A stretch of 25,741 nt of DNA from Pseudomonadota bacterium (GTDB taxonomy: Bacteria; Pseudomonadota; Alphaproteobacteria; Rhizobiales; Rhizobiaceae): NCBI GenBank assembly GCA_023444445.1, contig JAEXMK010000184.1, forward strand, positions 1 through 25,741, read 5' to 3'. Below the pieces are notes generated by a model that did not search any database, had not been told where the DNA came from, and was given only the letters and a program-made list of their open reading frames with translations. Positions 17,148 to 22,981 of this stretch are shown piece after piece; position 1 is the first letter of the stretch; each line of letters opens with the position of its first letter. The position numbers were made by a program, and so were the translations under genes.

Positions 17148-18148
17148 TAGGCCAACTCCCTGACCTGGTCGGACACGGCCTTTGCGTCAGCCTTCTTGCG
17201 CCAGAGAAGGAAGGCGCCGGCGATGCCGAACGCCAGCAGAACAAGGGCAAGGTTTTGCCAAGGCATTGAGCCCACCGCCGCCAGACCGGATGAAAGGCCA
17301 CCTCCGGTTACGACAGGCACGATAAGCTCTTTTGACTTCCACCAAGGCGCATCGAGGCTGGGCGGAGTGACAGCCACAGGCTTCTCCTCGGTGACAGGAG
17401 CCGCCTTGATCTGCACCTGAGCGACCTGCGATTTCGGCGCGAGGTCGACAAGCATCAGATGGATAGCGGCTCGCGTTTGCTGACCGTCCAGCCCGTCCAG
17501 ATTGCCCTTGTAATACCCCGCCCGTTTCGCGGCGCCCTGGAAGCCACGAACATCTTTGACATCGTAGCCAAGCACCACGAGGCCAAGGCGCGTGTAATAG
17601 TCGAGCCGGTCGGCATAGCCGTTCAAGCCGCCATTGATGTGGCGCGTGATCATCTCGGCGTCGTTGCGATCGGCATAACGATTGAGGCTTTTCCGATCCG
17701 GGTTGCCTTCGTCCCAGTACCAGATTGCGGAAAGTCCCTCCCACGGATCTACGTTGATCCGGTCAGGATTGGCGACGAAGTCCGGCGGATTGAGGTCCTT
17801 GCGCTTGCACCATTCATAGAAGGCCCGGATGTTATAGCCGCCCGTCACCTGAATAGGGCCCCGCCCCCGGTTCTTGTAGCCGTCACCATCTTTTGCAGGC
17901 GTGTTGCCGAGATCGGTGCGGGTGTCGTAACGCTCCTGCGCCGCGGTCGGCCCCCAGATCTCGCGATCATAACGAAATGAGCCGCTCTCGTGGAGCAGCT
18001 GCGCGAGGAAGGCGACGGCACGATGCGGCAGATCGAGGCCGAAATCAGCGCCGTATTTGTTCAGCGCCATCATTACGGAGTTGAGGTTACTTTCGTTCAC
18101 GCGCGTTTTCGCAGCCGCGCGAACGTGCGCGGCGGTTACAGCCGTCAT
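17147..18148 (-). CDS. GH19 endolysin with PG-binding part and C-terminal membrane segments
   Basis: 333-aa lysis enzyme. A GH19 chitinase/lysozyme-like domain fills about residues 1-215: FLAQLLHESGSFRYDREIW contains the catalytic Glu, and YKNRGRGPIQVTGGYNI is the conserved substrate-cleft motif. Next VRGFQGAAKRAGYYKGNLDG...DGQQTRAAI resembles a peptidoglycan-binding repeat. The end carries two hydrophobic stretches (IVPVVTGGGLSSGLAAVG; NLALVLLAFGIAGAFLLW) and a basic charged tail. The enzyme would cut the glycan between MurNAc and GlcNAc. I chose the ATG at 18148 because CAGGAG lies 7 bases upstream; the frame is open to 18235 without a ribosome site. Confidence 0.92.
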   Translation of the reverse strand: MTAVTAAHVRAAAKTRVNESNLNSVMMALNKYGADFGLDLPHRAVAFLAQLLHESGSFRYDREIWGPTAAQERYDTRTDLGNTPAKDGDGYKNRGRGPIQVTGGYNIRAFYEWCKRKDLNPPDFVANPDRINVDPWEGLSAIWYWDEGNPDRKSLNRYADRNDAEMITRHINGGLNGYADRLDYYTRLGLVVLGYDVKDVRGFQGAAKRAGYYKGNLDGLDGQQTRAAIHLMLVDLAPKSQVAQVQIKAAPVTEEKPVAVTPPSLDAPWWKSKELIVPVVTGGGLSSGLAAVGSMPWQNLALVLLAFGIAGAFLLWRKKADAKAVSDQVRELA

Positions 18149-18237
18149 GATGTTCTCCTGATTGTAATTGGTGGATGCCATGTTGAGAGCGCCTGTCGTA
18201 GATGATCCGGGGCTCACAAAATTGATCAACGTCAAGT

Positions 18238-18256
18238 CGTGCGGTAACTTCGCACG
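18238..18256. other. Hairpin in the intergenic region between endolysin and methyltransferase
   Basis: CGTGCG, 7 bases, CGCACG forms a perfect 6-bp stem, followed on plus by TTTATTAGAATATTCT, itself with AGAATATTCT as a 10-bp palindrome (18263-18272). The region separates divergent genes, so it could be an operator for the lysis genes or a weak terminator. I cannot decide. Confidence 0.3.
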
Positions 18257-18366
18257 TTTATTAGAATATTCTCACTTGCGCCGTTCTACAGGCTACGCAA
18301 TAACTCTCAGCAAGAGGAAATCAACCGGGCGTTGACACGCACCGACTGCATGCGTGAGGGGGAACC

Positions 18367-19386
18367 ATGCCAAGCCTAAAGCAACTGAAACACGCAATCC
18401 GAAACATGGCGAAGATTGACGTGAACAGCCTTTCAAGAATTGACGGAATATCGAATTCATTGCGAGCGATCGAACGCGGTCAAGCTTCAATAGCTGATGA
18501 CATCGCTCTCCTGCATGGCGGTGTTACAGAGTTAGCCGAAGTTGCGAAGGCTCAGGAGCTGGAACAAGAGCAGCCGGTAACATCCTCAGTCTTGGACGGT
18601 AAGCTTGTCTTTGAATACACCTATACGCCGGCTATACGTGACTTGAAGTCAGGCGCCACCGGCAAACGACTGATGGGTATACTCAATGAGCCAACCGAAA
18701 CATATCGAAACCACCTTGCCGGCATCAATGCCTTGTCTGATTGGCTTGAAAAAATACCAACTCAAGGGTCTCCAGAGGATTTGGAGCCATACTGGACAAA
18801 CCATTGGTTTGAGGGACTGGACGCGGCGTCGCTCTATTACTTCCTCGTCAAAAACAATCCGGCCGTTTACATGGAAGTTGGCTCCGGAAACTCAACCAAG
18901 TTTGCGCGGAAAGCGATTAATGACCACGGATTGAAAACCAAAATCATATCGATAGATCCGCAGCCCCGCGCCGATATCGACAAACTTTGTGACCAAGTCA
19001 TTCGCCAGAAATGTGAGGATGTCGATCCCAGCGCTTTTGAAGCTCTCTCACCGTCGGACATCCTGTTCATTGATAACGGGCACCGCAGTTTTCAGGGATC
19101 CGATGTCACGGTTTTCTTTACCGAGATACTTCCATCCCTCCCGAAGGGAATGCTGTTTGGGATTCACGATATATTCCTGCCGTTCGACTATCCTACTGGC
19201 TGGCTGGACAGGTTCTATAACGAGCAGTATCTGCTGATGGCCTATATTCATGGCGGCATGGGTGGTGGCGCTGTTGAGTTGCCCGTCCGGCATGTAAATA
19301 CAAACGGCGAAACAAAAGGAGCGCTCTCGCCCTCCCTGTTGGATCACATGCGATTGAATGGCGGCGCCTTTTGGATGAGAAGATAA
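18367..19386 (+). CDS. Class I SAM-dependent methyltransferase, likely moron
   Basis: 339-aa protein. A helical N-terminal region (residues 1-65) is followed by a Rossmann methyltransferase core: YMEVGSGNSTKFARKAI (motif I, SAM-binding GxGxS), TKIISIDPQPRADID (motif II acidic residue), then DILFIDNGHRSFQGSDVTVF and LFGIHDIFLPFDYPTGW, as in Methyltransf_24-type enzymes related to cephalosporin-hydroxylase-like and rhamnosyl O-methyltransferases. GTGAGGGGG precedes the ATG. It is transcribed against its neighbours and its stop lies 4 bases from a truncated minus-strand frame, so it looks like an inserted moron. Modification of surface sugars is plausible but unproven. Confidence 0.78.
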   Translation: MPSLKQLKHAIRNMAKIDVNSLSRIDGISNSLRAIERGQASIADDIALLHGGVTELAEVAKAQELEQEQPVTSSVLDGKLVFEYTYTPAIRDLKSGATGKRLMGILNEPTETYRNHLAGINALSDWLEKIPTQGSPEDLEPYWTNHWFEGLDAASLYYFLVKNNPAVYMEVGSGNSTKFARKAINDHGLKTKIISIDPQPRADIDKLCDQVIRQKCEDVDPSAFEALSPSDILFIDNGHRSFQGSDVTVFFTEILPSLPKGMLFGIHDIFLPFDYPTGWLDRFYNEQYLLMAYIHGGMGGGAVELPVRHVNTNGETKGALSPSLLDHMRLNGGAFWMRR

Positions 19387-19390
19387 CCCC

Positions 19391-19444
19391 TTATTGTGGC
19401 CACTCGATTTGTTCGAGAGCGACAGGAAGCGTTTCCCGAGCCAT
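19391..19444 (-). pseudogene. Truncated ORF, possible ParB-like gene start
   Basis: A 17-codon frame MARETLPVALEQIEWPQ with a perfect AGGAGG 5 bases upstream, too good a ribosome site for a chance frame. The sequence resembles the opening strand of phage ParB/RepB-like proteins (V-x-L-x-x-I-x-W before Y-x-x-N-x-R). It stops 4 bases short of the methyltransferase stop. I infer that insertion of the methyltransferase region removed the rest of the gene. It could instead be a genuine small peptide. Confidence 0.35.
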
Positions 19445-19535
19445 TATAGCCTCCTGATTGTGGGTTGTGGACGCAGGGTTATGCGGCATGGAGATAAAGC
19501 AGAATGGGCCGAGGATGAACCCGACCCATATATAG

Positions 19536-19670
19536 CCAGCCTTAGCATGCCGCGCCGGGCCTCGCCCTACGCTGCCATGAGATGCCTAGCCTGCCACGCC
19601 TAACCCCGAACTGACGCACCATGCGCTGCCATACCTTACCTAGCCTGCCCTACCATGATCCTTGCCAACC
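19536..19670. repeat. Degenerate pentamer array (CC every 5 bases)
   Basis: On plus, CC begins at 19540, 19550, 19555, 19560, 19565, 19575, 19585 and 19590 (8 of 11 slots at 5-base spacing), then after a one-base phase shift at 19594, 19599, 19604, 19619, 19629, 19634, 19639, 19644 and 19649 (9 of 12 slots). Units are of form [A/G]CCNN (GCCGC, GCCTC, GCCAT, GCCTA, ACCTT, ACCTA). On the minus strand, the direction of the gene pair 20875-19692, it reads NNGG[C/T]. It starts within 25 bases of the 3' end of that operon. It has no spacers and cannot encode protein, since 5 is not a multiple of 3. Confidence 0.75.
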
Positions 19671-19691
19671 GAACGGGCATCCGATTTCGCC

Positions 19692-20210
19692 TTACCGATT
19701 TCCGACACTCTCCAGAGACTTCGGAAAGTTTTTGTCGATTGTGTCGATGATATCGATGAAAGAGGAGAATTCCTTCAAATCTCGATATCTCGCTTTCCAA
19801 GCCTGCAGTTCCGACCACGCCCGCTTGAGTACAAGCTCGCGCGTTTTTTTCTGCGACATTGCGTGGCTAGTCTCGCGATAGTGCGGCGCTCCTTTTTCCG
19901 AGATGTGGACATAGGCTTTTTGCCGAACGGCCGGCTTGTCGTCACTGACGTAGACGGCAACCACAGCCCGGATAAGTCCACGCGCCTGCTGGAGACGGTA
20001 AGCTTCTGCTGCCTCTCCGTCGTTCCACTCAAAGAAGGTATGTATTGGGGAATTGTTGTTTCGGGCGTCATCAAGCACATCCTGCGGCGTTAGTTCGCCT
20101 TTGCACTTCTTCCGAAGCATCTCGATATGCTCGCCAACAAGCTTAGCATTCTTCTCCGCACCTGGCTGGAACCGGGCGCCTTCGGCAAATTCGAAACCAG
20201 CGATCCGCAT
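19692..20210 (-). CDS. Helical phage protein, partner of the RAMP-like gene
   Basis: 172-aa protein that starts in the TAATG overlap at the end of the upstream gene, so both are made together. Visible parts: a short N-terminal beta section (MRIAGFEFAEGARFQPG), a helix with basic residues (LVGEHIEMLRKKCKGELTPQ), a conserved-looking block SPIHTFFEWNDGEAAEAYRL that runs into QQARGLIRAVVAVYV, and a charged C-terminal helical half (RELVLKRAWSELQAWKARYR). The DDARNNNSPIH...W..EAAEAYRLQQAR pattern is familiar from uncharacterised proteins of other temperate phages. Basic helices suggest nucleic-acid contact. No enzymatic motif. The pentamer array lies just downstream. Confidence 0.75.
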   Translation of the reverse strand: MRIAGFEFAEGARFQPGAEKNAKLVGEHIEMLRKKCKGELTPQDVLDDARNNNSPIHTFFEWNDGEAAEAYRLQQARGLIRAVVAVYVSDDKPAVRQKAYVHISEKGAPHYRETSHAMSQKKTRELVLKRAWSELQAWKARYRDLKEFSSFIDIIDTIDKNFPKSLESVGNR

Positions 20211-20875
20211 TATGCAGCCTCCAGCTTCGCCATGTCGGCCTCGGTGGCGACATGAAACATGCCGTACTGCCCGTCCTTCTCTGGCCGCCACTCCCCAACG
20301 CCAACCGCGAACCCCGCAACGTTGAGCAAGTTGAGTATCTGGCTCTCGCTCAAAACGTTGGCGTTGTAGCGTACCAGCAGCTTGGCGTGCCATTCCGAAA
20401 ATTCAGGCCGGTAACGTAGGTCTGCCGTTCCCATGCCAACGCGAACCATGTCTTCACGCATGGACGGCTTACCACCCTCAATGCGAACCAGATTTACGCG
20501 GGATTTAGAACCTTCGAACGCTCCCTGAATGTCTGCATCCTCTCCAAGGATGTGGAAAGCTTGTCGTGCCTGGATCTTCGTCAAGCCAGCTACTGACGTT
20601 CCGGCGGTGACTGCAGCGTTCTTAAAGGCCACACTAGGGAAGCCGTAGCCCCCATCGGCAAGCCGGTACATAGACGCCTCAAAGTCCGCCTTAGGGTCTT
20701 TTGCCTCCTTGGCTGGCTTCGCCTTTTTCATCTGCTTGTCGAGCATTTCCTTTTTGGCCTTCTCAGACCAAGCATGGACGATAAGCGGACTATCGCCGAC
20801 CACCGCCACTTCCATCAACCGGATATCCAGCTTCGGAAGTTCGATTCCTACGTTCTCTTTTTTCGTAACGGCCAT
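20210..20875 (-). CDS. Phage protein with Cas7/RAMP-like features
   Basis: 221-aa protein of a family I know from siphophages only as uncharacterised. Order: strand and loop LMEVAVVGDSPLIVHAWSEK, a basic helix (AKKEMLDKQMKKAKPAKEAK), then GGYGFPSVAFKNAAVTAGTS, which fits the h-x-P-x-x-x-h-K-x-A turn-helix of RAMP/Cas7 folds, then REDMVRVGMGTADLRYRPEF, LLVRYNANVLSESQILNLLN, and a Gly-rich end AGFAVGVGEWRPEKDGQYGM like the glycine loop of RAMPs. The fold assignment is my inference. No nuclease motif and no other cas genes nearby. The ATG at 20875 has GGAG 7 bases upstream. First gene of a coupled pair leading into the pentamer array. Confidence 0.75.
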   Translation of the reverse strand: MAVTKKENVGIELPKLDIRLMEVAVVGDSPLIVHAWSEKAKKEMLDKQMKKAKPAKEAKDPKADFEASMYRLADGGYGFPSVAFKNAAVTAGTSVAGLTKIQARQAFHILGEDADIQGAFEGSKSRVNLVRIEGGKPSMREDMVRVGMGTADLRYRPEFSEWHAKLLVRYNANVLSESQILNLLNVAGFAVGVGEWRPEKDGQYGMFHVATEADMAKLEAA

Positions 20876-21001
20876 TTTAGTCTCCATAGGCGTCCAGCCT
20901 GCCAAGCCCGGTAACGCACAGGGGTTCGCTCTCACGAACGCCGGAGCCTATGAAGCTCTGTGTTCGCGCTACATCCCCATGGCAGCGGGGAATTACAGTT
21001 T

Positions 21002-21436
21002 TCAGAATTTGCTGCGGACGCTTGAGTGAATATCAACCGCCGGTTTGCCGGCGATGGCAGGTCGAATGGTCAAGATTTCGTAGCCCTCCAAGTCCTGCAT
21101 CATGTCGGAAATGATGTTGGATAAGGTCCGAATATGCGCCCGTTTGTCAGTAATCTTACCAGAGAAAATAGCTCTCTCGTATTCGCGAAGGTAGAACTTT
21201 GAGAGTTGGTCTGGATCTGAGATACCCGCCAAAATAACTGGAAAATCGGCGCCAGCCGGTCGCACATATGCGTATTCGATTTTACCAGCCTCAGCTAGCG
21301 CGACGGCCAGCTCCTTCCCAAGGCGACGGACCTTATCAAAAGAAGCTTCGCTCGCGGCAGCAACAACAGGAAAAGCTGTCGATACTACTAATGCTGGCGC
21401 CATGGCGATAACGTTTCTTCTCGTTGGTTTCTTCAT
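21002..21436 (-). CDS. Exported phage protein with Tat-like signal
   Basis: 144-aa protein starting MKKPTRRNVIAMAPALVVST, a twin-arginine-like signal (TRRNVIA) with a hydrophobic core and likely cleavage after VVAAA. The mature part is helical: VRRLGKELAVALAEAGKIEY, then YLREYERAIFSGKITDKRAH, ending with a short strand segment. Such short Tat-like proteins are frequent in rhizobial prophages, function unknown. Its ATG overlaps the stop of a 41-codon upstream frame (ATGA). Confidence 0.7.
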   Translation of the reverse strand: MKKPTRRNVIAMAPALVVSTAFPVVAAASEASFDKVRRLGKELAVALAEAGKIEYAYVRPAGADFPVILAGISDPDQLSKFYLREYERAIFSGKITDKRAHIRTLSNIISDMMQDLEGYEILTIRPAIAGKPAVDIHSSVRSKF

Positions 21437-21558
21437 CTCCCATCTCCCGGAACCGGCGTCGCCTCAGATGGAGTTGCACATACCGCTCCGTTGTCGCACC
21501 CAAAGTGCTCATATTTCCGCTTGATGGCATCCTCAATCAATATTGAGACGTAAAACAT
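21433..21558 (-). CDS. 41-aa ORF coupled to the exported protein
   Basis: Reads MFYVSILIEDAIKRKYEHFG and ends PVPGDGR. GGAG stands 8 bases before the ATG and the stop overlaps the next start by ATGA, which supports real translation. It is the first gene after the divergent promoter region. An inverted repeat (CTCAAT-CAAT-ATTGAG, 21532-21547) lies within it. Function unknown; it may be a small protein or a translation leader. Confidence 0.55.
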   Translation of the reverse strand: MFYVSILIEDAIKRKYEHFGCDNGAVCATPSEATPVPGDGR

Positions 21559-21584
21559 TTCGTTTGCTCCTTCGTACCTCTCGT

Positions 21585-21651
21585 GATACCTAGGTAACAA
21601 TAACGATCCCCAGAGTCAATACGTAAAGCCCTAAAAAAGTACGTAGGTATC
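21585..21651. promoter_or_regulatory. Paired operators in a divergent promoter region
   Basis: GATACCTAGGTA (21585-21596, containing the palindrome TACCTAGGTA) and TACGTAGGTATC (21640-21651, on the other strand GATACCTACGTA) are inverted copies differing at one base. They flank an A/T-rich region between the HTH gene (start 21656) and the 41-aa gene (start 21558). This is the classic layout for a repressor that controls itself and the opposite transcript. Confidence 0.6.
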
Positions 21652-21655
21652 ATTT

Positions 21656-21940
21656 ATGACCATCACAGCAGACCAACTTAGGGCCGCTAGAGCACTATTA
21701 AGGATGGAGCAGAGGGCTTTGGCAGAGGCCGCCGACGTCCCTGTGCAAACTTTGAAACGGTACGAAGGCGCGACCGGGCCTTTGACCGGCAACTATCAAA
21801 ATATCTCCTCTATAATCCGGGTTCTTGAAGCCTCGGGCGTCACGTTCCTCGCCGATGGGGAAACAACGACCGGCGGCCCCGGCGTCCGTCTAAGCCCTAG
21901 CGCGTCGCCAGAGAATGGCAACCGCGTAGGAAATGGCTAG
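21656..21940 (+). CDS. HTH (XRE-type) transcriptional regulator
   Basis: 94-aa protein with an N-terminal Cro/CI-like domain: ITADQLRAARALLRMEQRAL then AEAADVPVQTLKRYEG, a helix-turn-helix with the usual Ala-x-x-x-Gly/Val turn, followed by a C-terminal extension (IIRVLEASGVTFLADGETTT) found in many rhizobial HTH proteins. The last 25 residues are low complexity. Likely binds the flanking GATACCTA sites. It is 6 bases upstream of a PemK/MazF-like gene, so it may be its antitoxin or simply the phage regulator. The ribosome site is weak, as for many autoregulated repressors. Confidence 0.82.
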   Translation: MTITADQLRAARALLRMEQRALAEAADVPVQTLKRYEGATGPLTGNYQNISSIIRVLEASGVTFLADGETTTGGPGVRLSPSASPENGNRVGNG

Positions 21941-21946
21941 TCTCTG

Positions 21947-22336
21947 ATGCCCATCACCTTTATCCCCAAACGCGGGGCTATTCTGATGTGCGATTTCGAC
22001 ATGGCATTCGTTCCGCCTGAGATGATCAAGTTCAGGCAAGCCGTGGTGTTGTCTGTCCAAGGCATGAACCACCGGCACGGTACAGGGCCAGGGCTATGCA
22101 CCGTTATTCCCTTCTCAACGGTCCCCCCTGCTACACCAGGCATAGACGACATTTTCTTTCCGGCTGGAAGCTACCGAAGCCTCAAGAAGGATTCCTGGGC
22201 GAAATGTCGAATGGTTTGCACGATGTCCCATGACAGGCTTGACCTTGTGAGAGGCCTTCGCCGGACTGAATTCCTTTCGCCGCATGATATGGTAGATATC
22301 GAAACCGCAGTTTCCTACGTATTAGGAATCCCATAA
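21947..22336 (+). CDS. PemK/MazF-like protein, possible toxin
   Basis: 129-aa protein. PKRGAILMCDFDMAFVPPEM then KFRQAVVLSVQG matches the first strands of PemK/MazF (G-x-I-x-x-x-x-F, then R-x-A-V-V-L-S), and GPGLCTVIPFSTVPP matches the following strand and loop. Later SWAKCRMVCTMSHDRLDLV fits the strand that carries the Arg-Leu core. MazF proteins cut RNA at short motifs. The insert with GTGPG and the length (MazF about 110) are slightly atypical. Pairing with an XRE gene instead of a classic MazE is seen in rhizobia. Toxicity is inferred from family only. Confidence 0.62.
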   Translation: MPITFIPKRGAILMCDFDMAFVPPEMIKFRQAVVLSVQGMNHRHGTGPGLCTVIPFSTVPPATPGIDDIFFPAGSYRSLKKDSWAKCRMVCTMSHDRLDLVRGLRRTEFLSPHDMVDIETAVSYVLGIP

Positions 22337-22361
22337 GGAATTCTCCGATAATTAGCTCTCA

Positions 22362-22384
22362 ATTATCCGTTTCGGATTATTTTT
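22362..22384 (+). terminator. Terminator after the HTH/MazF-like operon
   Basis: ATTATCCG (22362-22369) and CGGATTAT (22373-22380) form a stem with one T-T mismatch and a TTT loop, followed by TTTT. A second overlapping inverted repeat, GATAATT/AATTATC (22347-22367), competes with it. It starts 26 bases after the stop codon. Confidence 0.55.
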
Positions 22385-22395
22385 AGAACATTTCC

Positions 22396-22424
22396 TTGAA
22401 GGAATTATTCGTTTCGCGTATATA
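22396..22424 (+). promoter_or_regulatory. Sigma-70-like promoter
   Basis: TTGAAG (22396-22401), a 17-base spacer, TATATA (22419-22424). Spacing is ideal and both hexamers match consensus at four or more positions. The start site would be near 22431. No gene start follows for 190 bases; a terminator follows at 22514. Confidence 0.6.
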
Positions 22425-22430
22425 GAGGGC

Positions 22431-22541
22431 GTCTCCGAAAGGAGCTTTGGGCGGCGCGACGCTTTAAAAACTCACCCTGAGTAACTGATTGCTAAGCGCC
22501 AGCCCCATGTATCAAACCCGAGGCGACCCCTCGGGTTTTTC
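22431..22541 (+). ncRNA. Candidate small RNA of about 110 nt
   Basis: Defined by the promoter at 22396-22424 and the strong terminator at 22514-22541. The interval has no open frame with a ribosome site; an apparent GAAAGGAGC at 22437-22445 is followed only by GCG-rich sequence without a well-placed start codon. It could be a regulatory RNA or an untranslated leader. No known RNA family recognised. Confidence 0.45.
22514..22541 (+). terminator. Rho-independent terminator
   Basis: AAACCCGAGG (22514-22523) pairs perfectly with CCTCGGGTTT (22529-22538) around a CGACC loop; the T run TTTTT (22536-22540) is followed by CTTTG. One of the strongest terminators in the window. Confidence 0.88.
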
Positions 22542-22626
22542 TTTGCCGATTTTTGCTCGGTGAAATTGCTGTTTGATTTCTCCCTCACGCTGAGCGACAA
22601 CATCCCCGCTGTTTGGGGGGAACTTC

Positions 22627-22968
22627 ATGAAGAGTATAGCGACTAGCATAATTTGCCTCACACTCGTCGGCTGCAATGCCATGAGCGTTCAGTACGTAGA
22701 CGCCGCCGGCAGGCGCGGCACTGGCACCGCAAACATATCTGCGGTGCAGACTGACGGGACTTTCTCAGTCACCGATAAAGGAGCGACATGCTCCGGCAAG
22801 TTCCCCTCATGGCAGCAAATGACCGTGGTGTTTCCGGTTCGCTGCACCGATGGACAATCTGGTTCCGTCACCATGACCCGCCCCGCAAGCGGCCCAATAG
22901 CAGGCGAAGGCACGATGCAACTCGCTTCTGGTGAAGTGCGCCGGTTTGTTTTCGGCAAGAACTACTAG
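22627..22968 (+). CDS. Small lipoprotein, likely prophage moron
   Basis: 113-aa protein with a lipoprotein signal (MKSIATSIICLTLVGC; lipobox LVGC) and a beta-rich mature part (RGTGTANISAVQTDGTFSVT; SGSVTMTRPASGPIAGEGTM). A GGGGGG run lies just before the ATG. It is transcribed against the tail genes and has its own space after a terminator, typical of a gene expressed from the lysogen. Surface lipoproteins of this sort often block superinfection, but nothing specific is shown here. Confidence 0.72.
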   Translation: MKSIATSIICLTLVGCNAMSVQYVDAAGRRGTGTANISAVQTDGTFSVTDKGATCSGKFPSWQQMTVVFPVRCTDGQSGSVTMTRPASGPIAGEGTMQLASGEVRRFVFGKNY

Positions 22969-22981
22969 CGCCCCTTGGTAG

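Noticed and set aside
19536..19670. Pentamer array considered as a CRISPR array
   Set aside because: No repeat-spacer structure, unit of only 5 bases, and no cas adaptation or processing genes nearby.
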